A DNA stretch of 64,000 nt from contig NC_080043.1 in NCBI RefSeq assembly GCF_012489685.1, positions 43,167,127-43,231,126 of the forward strand. The letters run 5' to 3'. Below are positions 22,661-34,149 of this stretch, in pieces. The notes beneath the pieces are model-generated. The model was not told the origin of the DNA. It searched no databases and saw only the letters and a program-made list of their open reading frames with translations. Position numbers and translations under genes: made by a program. How positions within the stretch are numbered: the stretch's first letter is position 1; each line of letters begins with the position of its first letter. Source of the DNA: Lotus japonicus (lineage: Eukaryota; Streptophyta; Magnoliopsida; Fabales; Fabaceae).

Positions 22661-25020
22661 GAGAACGTTAGGACGCTGAAAGTGAAATACTTAATCCTAG
22701 GATCGGAGGGATCCTACAACATGATAATTGGAAGAAACACCTTAAACCGTCTATGTGACGTAATTTCAACAGCCCACCTGGCGGTAAAATACCCGTTGTC
22801 AAACGCGCATATTGGACAAGTTGTTGTAGACAAAAAGATCGCAAGGGAATGCTACTGTAACGCGGTGGATCGGTACGGGAAGAAGAATGCCTCGATAGGA
22901 CACCGTTGCAACGAGGTGGGAGCACCAGAAGAAAACTTGGACCCGAGGGGCGAGGGCCGCGTTAATAGGGCCACGCCAATAGAAGAAACGAAGGAGTTGA
23001 AGTTCGGCGAGAAGGTGCTCAAGATAGGGACCAGGCTGAGCGAGGACCAGGAGCAGAGGCTATCAAGGTTGTTGGGCGAGAACCTGGATCTTTTCGCCTG
23101 GAGTCATAAGGACATGCCAAGAATAGACCCGAACTTCATCTGCCACAGGTTGACATTAAACCCGGGAGTTAAGCCAGTAACCCAAACTCGCCGGAGAATG
23201 GGCGATGAAAAGGAGAAAGCAATCCAACCGGAGGTAAACAAGTTACTGGCGGCGGACTTTATTCGAGAAATCAAGTACCCCACCTGGTTGGCAAATGTGG
23301 TAATGGTCAAAAAGGCGAACGGGAAATGGCGAATGTGTGTGGACTATAAAGACCTGAACAAGGCATGCCCAAAAGATTCCTACCCATTGCCAAGTATAGA
23401 TAAGCTAGTAGACGGAGCCTCTAGGAATGAACTTCTGAGTTTAATGGACACTTATTCAAGATATCACCAAATCAAGATGCATCCATCTGACGAGGACAAA
23501 ACAACTTTCATGACCGCAAGAGTAAATTACTGTTAACAGACCATGCCCTTCGGATTGAAGAATGCGGGGGCGACGTACCAACGGTTGATGGATAGAGTGT
23601 TCGAAGGCCAAGTGGGAAGGAACATGGAGGTATACGTTGACGATATGATCGTGAAATAAATTTTGGGGTCGAACCACCATGAGGATTTGACAGAGGCTTT
23701 TGGTAGAATCCGAAAGCATAACATGATGCTTAATCCGGAAAAGTGTTCTTTCGGTATACAGGGTGGGAAGTTCTTAGGCTTCATGATTACGTCAAGAGGA
23801 ATTCAGATCAATCCAGATAAGTGTAAGGCAATCCAGGAGATGAAAAGCCCGAGCAGCGTGAAGGTGGTGCAGCGACTGACTGGAGTCAGCCCGAGCAGCG
23901 TGAAGGAGGTCCAGGATAGCGGCCCTGTCCCGGTTTCTCCCTCACTCGGGCGACAAGTCAGCCCCGTTCTTCAAGTGCCTTAAGAAAAATGCGGCGTTTG
24001 AGTGGAGTTCAGAATGTGAAGAAGCCTTCACCCGTCTCAAGGAGAAGTTGTCGGCACCACCTGTTCTTTCGAAGTCTGTCCAAGGCCTTCCTTTGCACTT
24101 GTATTTTTCTGTCAGCGATCACGCAATCAGCTCGATGATCCTTCAGGAGGTGAACGGAGAGCAAAAAATAGCCTACTTTGTAAGCCATACACTTCAAGGG
24201 GCGGAGATCAGGTATCAGAAGATAGAGAAGGCGACGCTCGCCGTCCTCGTCACCGCCAGGCATCTAAGACCTTATTTTCAAAACTTTCAGGTAAAAATAA
24301 GAACTGATCTTCCTTTGAGACAGGTGTTGCAGAAGCCAGATTTGTCAGGAAGACTCGTCGCGTGGTCGGTGGAGTTATCGGAGAATGGCTTGCAGTATGA
24401 TAAAAGGGGGAAGGTCGGTGCATAGACTTTGGCTGATTTTGTTGTGGAGTTAACACCGGAAGAAGGTGAGAAGGTGAGTACGCGATGAATATTGTTTGTT
24501 GATGGGTCGTCGAACGAAAACGGAAGTGGGGCTGGAGTCACGCTACAAGGGCCGGGAGAGTTAGTGTTAGAGCAGTCCCTCAGATTTCAGTTCAAAGCCA
24601 GCAGTAACCAGGCAGAATATGAGGCCCTGATCGCAGGTCTAAAGCTGGCGATCGAGGTGCAAATCGACAGTTTGCTGGTCAGAACAGACTCATTGTTAGT
24701 GGCAAACCAAGTCTATGGGGAGTTCCAGGTAAAAGAACCAGCCTTGATAAAGTACCTGGAGCCCGTACGACTACTCATGGGTCGTTTGCAGGAGGTTGTG
24801 GTTGAATTCGTGCCAAGAGCACAAAATCAAAGGGCGGACGCCCTAGCGAAATTGGCCAGCACCCGAAAACCTGGAAACAACCGAAGTGTGATTCAAGAGA
24901 CTCTCGCCAATCCCAGCATAGAAGGGGAGTTGGTTGCCCCGGTTGATCGCCAGGAAACTTGGTTGGACCACATCGTCGATATCCTGGCGGGGGAACCAAG
25001 CGATGTAGTGAATTACTCAA
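22661..25020 (+). pseudogene. Tat-1 reverse transcriptase and RNase H
   Basis: RT copies RNA into DNA; RNase H removes the RNA strand. The RT shows PGVKPVTQTRRRM, KWRMCVDYKDLNKACPKDSY, the catalytic YVDD at 23633-23644 and FLGFMITSRGIQINPDK. RNase H shows LFVDGSSNENGSGAG, NQAEYEALIAGLKLA, RTDSLL and QRADALAKLAS with its acidic residues. In-frame stops lie at 23534 (TAA), 23657 (TAA), 24423 (TAG) and 24486 (TGA). At 23845-23920 a short segment (CCCGAGCAGCGTGAAGG) is duplicated, shifting the frame. Several stops look like TGG to TGA or CAG to TAG, as deamination of methylated cytosine would give. Confidence 0.85.
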
Positions 25021-26171
25021 AGGCACAAAGGAGGGAGGCGGGGCACTACACATTACTTGATGGGATACTCTTTCGACGGGGATTTAGCTCGCCCCTCCTG
25101 AGGTGTCTTCCACCTAGTAAATACGGGGCTGTTATGGCAGAGGTTCACGAGGGGGTTTGCGCTAGCCACATCGGAGGAAGGTCATTGGCGAGCAAAGTCC
25201 TCAGAGCGGGTTTTTACTGGCCTACCCAGAGGATTGTGCAGAGTTCGTAAGGAAATGCGAAAAGTGTCAAGTATTCGCAGACCTGCCCAGAGCCCCGCCG
25301 GAGCAATTGGCCACAATCAGTTCCCCATGGCCTTTCGCCATGTGAGGAGTTGACCTCGTCAGACCTTTCCCCACCACCAGGTCACAAATGAAGTTCATCC
25401 TTGTGGTGGTGGATTACTTCACCAAATGGGTGGAGGCTGAGCCCCTTGCAAGCATTACGGCCGCCAAGATCATAAGTTTTTACTGGAAAAGAATCGTGTG
25501 CCGGTTCGGAGTATCGAGGGCGATCGTCTCGGATAATGGGACGCAGTTTGCGAGTAATCAAACCAGGGAGTTCTGCGAAGAGATGGGCATTCAGAGGAGG
25601 TTTTCTTCGGTGGAACATCCACAAACTAACGGGCAGACGAAGTCGGCGAACAAGGTCATCCTGCGGGGTTTGAAGCGCCGGCTCTCGGAGGCAAATGGGG
25701 CCTGGTTGGACGAGCTCCTGATTGTAATCCGGTCGTATAACACAACGCAACACTCAACTATGAGGGAACTCCGTTCAGGATGACTTATGGAGCGGATGCC
25801 ATGCTACCCGTAGAAATAGACAATAGTTCATGGCGAACGGCGCCGAGGTTCGAGGGCGAAAATTCTTCAAACATGACGATAGAGCTAGATTTGTTAGAAA
25901 CGCACAAAGAGGCCAACTCAGGGAGGCAGCGATGAAGCAGCGAGCTGCGGCCAAGTATGACACAAAGGTGCGATCAAGAGAGATGCAGGAGGGGGACATA
26001 GTGCTTAAGAAACGAACAGGGATCACCGGAAACAAGCTAAGCCCAATCTGGGAAGGGCCTTACAGAATCTTGAAAGCTTTAGGAAGGGGGGCTTATCACC
26101 TGGAAAGCTTGGACGGGAAGCGGGTGTCGAGATCCTGGAATGCAGCAAGCCTAAAATACTACTACAGCTGA
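25021..26171 (+). pseudogene. Tat-1 integrase, catalytic Glu replaced by Lys
   Basis: The N-terminal zinc-binding region is visible (HEGVCASHIGGRSL, then CEKCQ after a frameshift near 25230). The catalytic core has Asp at 25412 (VVVDYFTKW) and Asp at 25532 (IVSDNGTQF). The third catalytic position, 35 residues on, is AAG (Lys) at 25640-25642 in HPQTNGQTKSANKV, where Glu is required. A TGA at 25343-25345 stands in a usual Trp position. The C-terminal part (KLSPIWEGPYRILKALGRGA, ending SLKYYYS) is open from 25830. The protein cannot be active. Confidence 0.85.
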
Positions 26172-26946
26172 TGGATTGATAGAAAGCTGAATTCGGAAGG
26201 CCGGAAGCGCGCCTCATGTAGGCCGAAGAGCTGAAAATAAAAACGAAGAAACATACTTTTGTACTCCGTTTCAAGAAATTTTTGGCCAAAAGCGCCTAAA
26301 TGGTAAAAACAAAGACACGTTCTTGTTCTCCATCTCGGGAGTTTGTTGACTATCACGTCTGATTGAAAATACAAAAATTGTATCCAGCAATTTCAATCAC
26401 ACTGAATTGCGGCGAGAGCTCGGTGGGAAAAATTCCCTGAAGGTGACAATCCCAACACGACCTTGATGTCTGGGGATTGCTCCGGAGAAGCCGACGCAAC
26501 TCGCCGTCACTCGTCGGCGATGTGTGCGGATAAGCTTCTTATCCCAATAATCTCCCCGAAATTTGGGCGAGCATTTTTCAACTAGGCTTAAAGTCTCGGG
26601 TAAACCCATATGGCCATTGGGTCCTGAGCAATTGTAAGACCCCGCCTAATAAGGATGGTGGGGCGACACCTGATCTTACGGGAAATACGTGTGTGAAAAA
26701 CAAAAGCCTCGGTTCAAAGACTAAGCAAAAAGTCCTAGTTGAACCTAGCACACCATCAATGTCGTCAGACGTAATTCAGAAATAAGGAAACCATGGGGGG
26801 TGCGAGAGAGAAAAATCAGAAAGCGCTAAAGCATGCATAAAACATAAGGAAGTAAAAGTTGAATTAACTAACTTAAAGTAAAATGCAAACAAAACAAAGA
26901 AGTACTGGCGTTACAATAATCCGAAGCAGGAAAACATTATATCTAT
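26172..26946. other. Spacer between Tat-1 pol and antisense ORF
   Basis: No ORF with a recognisable domain. Pol and the antisense ORF converge here, so both 3' ends probably fall in this stretch. A short CTAT repeat lies at 26938-26953. Confidence 0.5.
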
Positions 26947-28172
26947 CTATCTATATTTTCCCTCTTGTTCCACAGCATCTCCCAGGTCAACACAGGCAAC
27001 CTCCGGTGGATCTTCGGAACCCTCCAGCCCAGCGGGGGTAATCTTCTTGAAAACCCCCATGGAGTTGAGGTTGATGGAAGGATGGAGGTGCTTGACTTGA
27101 GCTTTGGCGATCAGGAAACCACGAATACGCTCGTTAGCCACCGCGTAAGCAGCTTCACTCCTCATCTTCTCCTCCAAGGCAAAGGCCTGAGCATATTTCT
27201 CCGCCAAGAGCTTGCATTTGGACTCCAGATCCAACTGGGCATCGGAGAGCATCTTGCCCTTATCTGCCAATCTCTTGCGCAAATCAGCAATCTTCCTGTC
27301 TTTAGCAGAAAGGTCTTTCTTCTGGGAAACAACGGTGGCTTCCTTGGCGCTAAGGTCCTTGCGTCCTTCAATCTGGGACTCAAGCTGCTCTTCCTTTTCG
27401 TCCGCCGCAGCTTGAGCAAGTTTCGCCTCTGCGAGTGCTTTCTGCATCTTCTTGGTCTTTTCCACCTCACAAGCCAGCTGGTTGGACAGTTTGGAACAGG
27501 TCTCGTTGGCCTGAAGGTTGGTAGCGTGCAGTTTCTCCACCTCCTGGCGAAGCTCCGCAATCCTAGTGAGGGGTCGTGCTCGCCAGGCCACCTGGGCAAA
27601 CAGACAACCGACGTGGAGAAGGTTTGACACGGCCTCTTGAGCGACGTCTTGCGGGTTCTGGCTGGGAACTTCCCTCAGTTTCTCAAGGTAGGGGTGAGAA
27701 AGTAGGAAGGAGAAGGGGTCGGAGGCAGAAACGTTGGAGGGATCCTTTGGGCAGCTCGAAGAGGGATCTCCTTTTCCGTCGCTAGCCTTTGGAGAGTTAG
27801 GGGTAGATGAATCACGAGTCACCTGGACGGGGGAAGGAGGGCGAACAAAAGATGGCGTAGGTTAGGCCTTCGTCGGAGCTAGTGGGCGAGGAAAATCCCC
27901 GGCCGAAGGAATGTTCGCCTCGCCGCGGTGATCAGGCAGGGAGGAGTCATGCACGCCAATAGAAGCAGAGAGGGCGGGAACAACTTCCCCTCCGCCAGCA
28001 GTATTCAAGGGAGAAACCTGAGAGTCTGGCTCGCTTAATTTATTCTTTTTGGAAGGGCCGTCGTTCGCCGGTGAGTCTTGCCTTTTCTCTCCGACATGGG
28101 CATGAGAGGGGGCCTTGGCGTTCCCGAAGAGGAAAGCCTCCAACAGTTCAGCAGTAGAGAACTTCATTTTCC
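26947..28172 (-). pseudogene. Tat-1 antisense ORF, C-terminal exon (coiled coil)
   Basis: The exon begins after an acceptor (minus-strand T-run then AG at 28173-28174) with MKFSTAELLEAFLFG. It has a Ser/Pro-rich linker, then a long coiled coil of about 150 residues rich in Glu, Lys and Ala (for example SNQLACEVEKTKKMQKALAE; RKIADLRKRLADKGKMLSDA), ending at 26947. This resembles the C-terminal half of the plant proteins annotated as putative gypsy-type transposon (PF04195 family). One TAA at 27862-27864 interrupts the frame. Function is unknown; such antisense ORFs are known from Tat elements. Confidence 0.65.
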
Positions 28173-28241
28173 CTAAAAAAAAAAAGAGACAAAGAAAAGC
28201 CAATAGAGATACAAAGCTTGACAACAAAGAGAGTGAAGGTA

Positions 28242-29455
28242 TGAAAAACGGTAGAAAGGGGGGGGTTTGAATAACGTTTTCAGAACAAAACTTCCACCTT
28301 AAAGATTTTGACAAATCTTTTGAGAACTTAAGTGCTAAAGATAAGAGATAGAAAAGCACACAAGGATTTTATCCTGGTTCACTTGATAAATCACTCAAGC
28401 TACTCCAGTCCACCCGTTAAGGTGATTTCTTCCTTCTTAGAATGAAGGCAATCCACTAATCAGGTAAGAGTTACAACTGCACTTGAAACCTACAAGTGAC
28501 TAACAATTACACTGACTTAGCTCACACTAAGATTCACTCTCTTAGTCTTCTCTAGGATCCGATCAACCTTGATCTCCTAAAGGCAAACTATACAACTGTA
28601 TATGAAGTTCTTGTTTACAAAGAAAGTGCTTCTAAAAAGCTTATAGTAAACACAATGAATTTCAAGATGAAAAAAAGCTTAGAATATTTTGAATATGTCT
28701 TGCGCGTGTATGTTGCTTCTACTTAGTTTCTTCGCCGCTTCTTTCAATCTTCAGCCTTTATATATACTCCAAGGATTAGGGTTGAGCGTTGCATGGGAAA
28801 TGCTACCGTTGGAGGGCAGTTCTGGAAAATCCAGCTTCTGCTGTGGCTGAGAACGTTAGGTAGGTCGTCAGGAAGGTACACTTGCTTTTGTACTTGGATA
28901 GCGACTTGACCTTTTAACCTAGGAGACTTCTGATCAGGGGAATACTTCATATTGGAACTTGTGAAGCCGGTTGATCAGAGTCAGAGGGAAAGCACAGATC
29001 CTCTGACCATTGTATCTTCTGATTCTGAACTCAGAGGGAAGAACATGGCCTTCAGAGTTTCTTGCTTCTGGACTTCAGAGTTTCCACTATTCAGCTTCTG
29101 GATCTTCAGAGTCTTCTACACCATCAGAACATCTGAACCTTCAGTGTTTCTTGGTTATCAGAACTTCTGGATCTTCAGAGCTTCTAGCGGCTGAGTCCAC
29201 ATCAGAGTTTGTATAGCTTCAGAACTTCTGAAGCTTTTCCACTGTTCATACTGAACATGGTGAATGCGAAAGCGTTGCTTGGGTCACTCTTTATACACAG
29301 TGCTTCTGATTTGTGTGAGATTGAGTTGAGGTCAGAGCCTGTAAATAGCACACTCAGAAAAACACGTTAGAGTACCACAATTGTTCATATCAAAAGGTTA
29401 ACTTGTAATCATCAAAACATAGAGTTGTACTACTAGATCAAAACTTTATCTTACA
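28242..29455 (-). repeat. Sirevirus 3' LTR
   Basis: On the minus strand it starts TGTAAGATAAAGTTTTGATC directly after a polypurine tract. The far end is set at TG (28242) just before the Tat intron sequence; the exact base is uncertain because the partner LTR is missing. It contains a C-rich run at 28259-28266 (minus strand) and AG-rich CAGAGTTTC/CTTCAGAG repeats at 29000-29200. Confidence 0.65.
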
Positions 29456-30197
29456 ATCTCCCCCTTTTTGATGATGACAAAACTAAGATTTTTGATGAAC
29501 AATTCTTAAACATTAAACTGAATTCACTCAGAGTTTAGAGATATAGAATAATACTTATCCTGATGTGAATAGTTTATCTTGCTCATTCTGAATTCAAGTC
29601 ACTGCTTGATTCTGAGCTTAGCTCCCCCTGAATCTAATACTTGATGAAAACGTTAGTAAAGTCTAGATTCTGAGCTAAATGATGTAAGAGTTCAGAGTGA
29701 AAAACTTATGACATAGATGAAGAACGAATAATCAGAGCGCATAAGTGATCAGAGTCAGGGACAAGGTATCAGAGTCTTGGGTATCAGAGTCAACTTAGAA
29801 TCACTTCAGAAGAAGTGAAATGTATTCCTTGTATTTGCCCAGTGACACATCTATGGTCATGAAGGTGGAACTCTTAAATTCTCCAAAAGAAAAATAAATC
29901 ACACTAACACATCTTACACATCAAAAACTGGGTTTACTCCCCCTTTTTGGCATAAGCAAAAAGCTTGGGGTGTGAAAAACTTAGCTTGAAGTACAAGGTA
30001 CTCCCCCTTAGAGAAGGTCTAAGTTTAAAGAAAATGAAAACGATGTAAGAATCAGAGTTAGGCGAAAATAAATAGAAGAGTTAATGCAAGGGATGAACGT
30101 TTACCACCGGTCAAGTGAGTAAATAGAAGGGTCAGTTACCAAGAACTTAACCTCGAGAAACTGTAATAGCATTAACTTTCAGAGAGAAAGTGAAGCC
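29456..30197 (-). promoter_or_regulatory. Sirevirus 3' non-coding region with several polypurine tracts
   Basis: The tract next to the LTR is AAAAAGGGGGAGAT (29456-29469, minus). Similar GGGGGAG tracts lie at about 29621, 29937 and 30001. Repeated polypurine tracts upstream of the 3' LTR are a described feature of Sireviruses. Confidence 0.6.
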
Positions 30198-30206
30198 TAT
30201 AAAAAG
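30198..30206 (+). promoter_or_regulatory. TATA box of the antisense small gene
   Basis: TATAAAAAG on the plus strand, 54 bases before the ATG at 30260, a plausible Pol II core promoter distance. Confidence 0.5.
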
Positions 30207-30259
30207 CGTTGGAGAGAAAGGTAAGCTTCACACCTCGAATAATTTTCAGTAAGAAAAAA

Positions 30260-30652
30260 ATGGCATCATACAACGTAGCACTAGAAGAGCTGAGGAAGAA
30301 GGCCTTTGAAGAGGACTTGTTCCTGAACATCAGGCATCCAGAGGGTGCAACTACCATCGCGGAGCTGACACGGACACTGCTGGAAGAGGACCTGCGTCCA
30401 GAGTTGGAGAGAGACCTGAAGGAATTTCTTGCCTTCGTGGAGGAGGTGCAAGAACTCAGCCGGCTTGAACTCAAGCTGCTGGAAGAAAAAGAAATCTTGG
30501 AAAAGAAGCTCAGGACTTCAGAAGAGATTCTGGAGAAAGATGAGCTAAAGGTCAGACTCAACAACATCCAGCATGTACTGGAGCGTCTGGAGAAGGATAG
30601 GTCAGAGCAGCGCCAGGAGTGCAGAAGAATGAGGAGGGATCCTCCATTCTAG
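30260..30652 (+). CDS. 130-aa coiled-coil protein, antisense to the Sirevirus
   Basis: ATG at 30260 follows an A-rich leader and gives MASYNVALEELRKKAFEEDL and on, ending RRDPPF with TAG. About 45 percent of residues are Glu, Lys, Arg or Leu; residues 45-115 have the heptad look of a coiled coil (LSRLELKLLEEKEILEKKLR). A TATA box lies upstream and AATAAA at 30695-30700 downstream, so it has the parts of a small Pol II gene. It runs opposite to the Sirevirus genes, in the gap between the envelope-like ORF and the 3' LTR. It is intact while the neighbouring pol and envelope-like ORFs are broken. I do not recognise a named family; similar short ORFs occur in legume repeats as I recall, but I could not check. 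Function unknown. Confidence 0.6.
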   Translation: MASYNVALEELRKKAFEEDLFLNIRHPEGATTIAELTRTLLEEDLRPELERDLKEFLAFVEEVQELSRLELKLLEEKEILEKKLRTSEEILEKDELKVRLNNIQHVLERLEKDRSEQRQECRRMRRDPPF

Positions 30653-30856
30653 ATTATATGATGTAAAGAAATATGATGTAAACATAGAACAATGAATAAA
30701 AAAGACTTTTGCAAACATATGTGACATAAGTATATAGATATATATGCATATATAATCACAAACGAACAAAAGAGAATAAATAAATAAAAAGAAACAGAGT
30801 TTAACAAAAGGAAAACAAAGTTAACGAAAAAGAAGAAAAAGAAGAGATCCTAAAAA

Positions 30857-33706
30857 CTAAGGTTTGTCAGTGCGTCTCAGAAGTTCCATCATCATGTGCT
30901 TCATCTCAATCAGCATGGATTCATGAGTGTCAAGACGTTGTTCCATGATGTCGAGTCTGGATGAGCTTGTCTGAGTAGAGTTGGAAGGAACATTCTGAGC
31001 AGCTTGAGGTTCTGGAATGGAAGCAGAAGCAGCAGGAGTAAACACAACTGGTGCAAGTCGCTCTGCCTCAGCCTCAGCTTCAAGACGCTCTGCCTCAAGT
31101 CTGGCTTGTTCAGCCTGAGCTGCTGCTTCACGTGCAGCTTCGTCTGCTTGTTCTTTCTTTCTCTGGGCTTCTTCAATAGCTTCAAGAAGCTTATTTCTCT
31201 GTTCGAGTTCGTGAAGAGCCACCCTCCTAGCAAGCCTTTGCTTTGCAGCCTCAATGCTCTGACTGCCCTCTGCATGCAGGAGCTGCATCATAATTGGAAC
31301 TTGAGCCACTAGCCAAGTGCTCAGATTGTTCCACTCATCAGCCACATTTTCAGCATTCTCACTGAGATCAGTCTGACCGTGCACATTGCGGAGCCTCAAA
31401 GAGGGTTCATGATAGAAGATATTGATGCACTCAGAGAGAGATGTGGGTTGAAGGTGAGTATAGGGAATTATGGAGAGGTTGGGTTCAGGAGAGGCTGGGT
31501 GATTGCTGCTATGGGCTTCAGAGGCACCTTGTGGAGAACCAATGTTAATCATGGGAGCATTGGGTTCAGAGGTTCCAAGGTGAGGGTCTGAAGTTTCAAC
31601 CAGAGGGTGAGGTGATCTAACCGAGGATTGGTTAGACACTGATTGTTCAGGTTCAGGGTCTGGTTGAATGGGCTCTTGTTGGTCAGGGACAGGGTGAGCT
31701 TGTTGAACTAAGGGGTCTGCCTCTTGGATAGGATTGGCCAAGATAGGTTCATCTGGGTCAACTAGACGTTCAGGTCTAGGGCCAGGATATCTCCTAGGGC
31801 TTGGACAGGTAAGGTAATACTCTTCCAAGGCAGATACCTTTTCTTTTCTAACCTCCATGAATTTTCTAATTGATTCAGAGGTATTGGAGGGAGGAGAGTC
31901 AATAACATTGGTTGGGAAGGATACAGGTGTGAAGGCTGTTGAAGAGTCTGTATCCGTGGTTCTGGCAGCAGGACGTGCTGATGCTCTGAGAGCAGAGTGA
32001 TCAGACGTTCTGGGTTGTGGTTCTGTTTGGTTGGGCTCAGGTTGGTCTTGGACGATTGGTTCAGAAGATAATGGGTCGTATGGAATGGTAAGGAGAGATG
32101 TTGGTTCTTCTGACCTAGAGGTTGGGTTCTGAAGCAAATTCCAGAGAGGTGCTTCAGTAGGAGAAGGTTGAAAGAAGGAAGATCTTGGGGAATGTGGTGG
32201 AGAGGTGGTTTGTGCGGCTGGCTGGGATTCAGGAATAGGAGTGAGGGGATTTGAGGAGTGTTGGAGCAAGGCAGAAATAGGGAGTGCATCAAATAAATTC
32301 AAATCATCATCAGAAGCAAGTGCAGGCTTACTTGAATGTGCTGATGATCGAGTCACTCTGGCAGGAGGTTCAGTCCTTCTGACCACTGCAGCAGCTGGTT
32401 CCACCCGAGTAGGCTTCACCACGATTCTGACCTTCTTCTGCTTCTTCTTTGGAGGACCATCCTCACTATCATCATCATCACCATCATCAGGCTTTCTCTT
32501 TGTCTTCTTGACCAGAGGGACATCAGATTCTTCAGAGGATTCTTCCAGAACCATCTTCCTCTGAGCTTTCTTCTTTGGAGGAGAAGGAAACTCTGGAGCT
32601 GGCGGTAGTCTGCTGATGAAATCATCAAGGTCAATCTCGAATCCTTGAGCCCTGAGGTCTTCAACATAGCATCTGATGGCTTCAGGATGGTCTGCTTGAG
32701 TCCACAGAGGGTAGTCATTCAGAGGCATTCTTCTTCCTCTGATCTCAGAAGATGAGTCTTCATGAGCAGGAGCAATCTTCTTCTGGATTAAGCCCATCTT
32801 CTTCAAGGAGTTTGCAGTGAAGACATCACTGACAATTGTGCTCAAATCCTCTGTGCAACCAGCATCGATCAAATCTTGCACCAAGTTGCTTTCAATGAGA
32901 AAGTCTGAGAGCAGCCTCCCAAAAGGGATGTATTTGATTGCAGACTTGATGGAGGCGGTGGTGCGAGACTTCCGGATGCATTCCTTCAAGTAGGAGAACA
33001 GGAAGTAGGGAAGGCAGATCTTCTCCTGATCTTGGATGAAGAACAGCATCGCCTTCTGGTTGAAGTTGATGTAATCTGGGGAACTGCCCTTCGGTCTCTG
33101 ATTGATGCAGTTGAGCAGGATCTTGTGCCAGATTCTGAGTTTGGGGTGAAGATCCATCACCTTGTAACTCGTCTTGCCCGGTTTGAAGGTGGTGTACAGG
33201 GCCTTGTTGACTTTGTCTTTGGTGATGGGTTTCAGCTTGGATTCCGTCAGTTGGAACCGATACCCATAAGCAGTTTCTGCTCCTAGCAGATTCACGAATG
33301 ACTTCTCAGTGATAATGATCTTCCTGCCAAGAATGTGAGAGACCACCTGGGTGTCATCGCAGTCTGCGTGCTTCCAGAATTCCTTTACCAATTTCTCATA
33401 CACCGGTCCTCGAAGTCGATTGAAATAGTTTCCCCAACCTTGAGCTTGAACTTCAGGACGAAGATCATACCCATTTGCAGCCAAGTTATCGAGGTTGAAT
33501 CTCCATTATGCCAGGACTTGGAGTTCCTCAGGAGCAAATACGCAGTGAACGGCACAGCCCCGTTCTGCAATAGGAACAATCTGCTCTTGAACTTGAACTT
33601 GTTCTTGTGCCGGGTTCTCAGAGCCCCTTTGACCCATTGCCAAACCAACTTCCATGTGAGGGAACTGAGGTGCATCTGCAGTAGATCTTCTGGTTTGTCT
33701 CACCAT
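30857..33706 (-). pseudogene. Sirevirus envelope-like ORF, one internal stop
   Basis: ATG at 33706 (MVRQTRRSTADAPQFPHMEV); frame runs to 30857, about 948 codons. An N-terminal globular part (GNYFNRLRGPVYEKLVKEFW; HILGRKIIITEKSFVNLLG; YKVMDLHPKLRIWHKILL) resembles the plant transposon-protein domain found in Sirevirus envelope-like ORFs. A long Pro/Ser/Gln-rich middle and a C-terminal Ala/Glu/Arg coiled coil (around 31080-31240) follow. A TAA at 33506-33508 breaks the frame 66 codons in. The position between pol and 3' LTR is as in SIRE1. No membrane segment is obvious and no role in entry is known for plants. Confidence 0.75.
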
Positions 33707-34149
33707 TTTGAAGAGGTTGAAGGTTTGAGGTAGAAGATGAAGTTTGAAGGATGAAGAGAGATCGAGAGAGAAATCAAGAAAGAGGCGGTTTTGAAAAGCA
33801 GAGAGTGCGAGAGTGAAAACCGGAAGTGAACGAGAACGTGTGTGTATAGTGGGTTTTATCAAATAACCGTTGTTGATTCAAAAAGCACTGTAAGATCAAC
33901 GGTTGAAAATTAAAGATAGATAGTAACAGTAAAATACACAATCACACACAGGAGATAAGCATATCTACACGCAATCATAACAGACTGTCACACGGGCACA
34001 AGGAATTATGCATCAGAAATTCTGACACACGTGTTGTTGTCTCAGCTTCAGAGTCAGTACCAGTGGGCACACACACTCTGATTGAGTTACCTTCTGGACT
34101 AGACATCTTCTGATCAAGAAGTATCATAGTCAGAGGTTCTGATCCATCT

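Noticed and set aside
26965..27627. 220-codon plus-strand ORF
   Set aside because: Opposite strand of the Tat antisense ORF coiled coil; composition explained by that.
32205..32564. 119-codon plus-strand ORF
   Set aside because: Shadow of the envelope-like ORF on the other strand, Ser-rich because of it.
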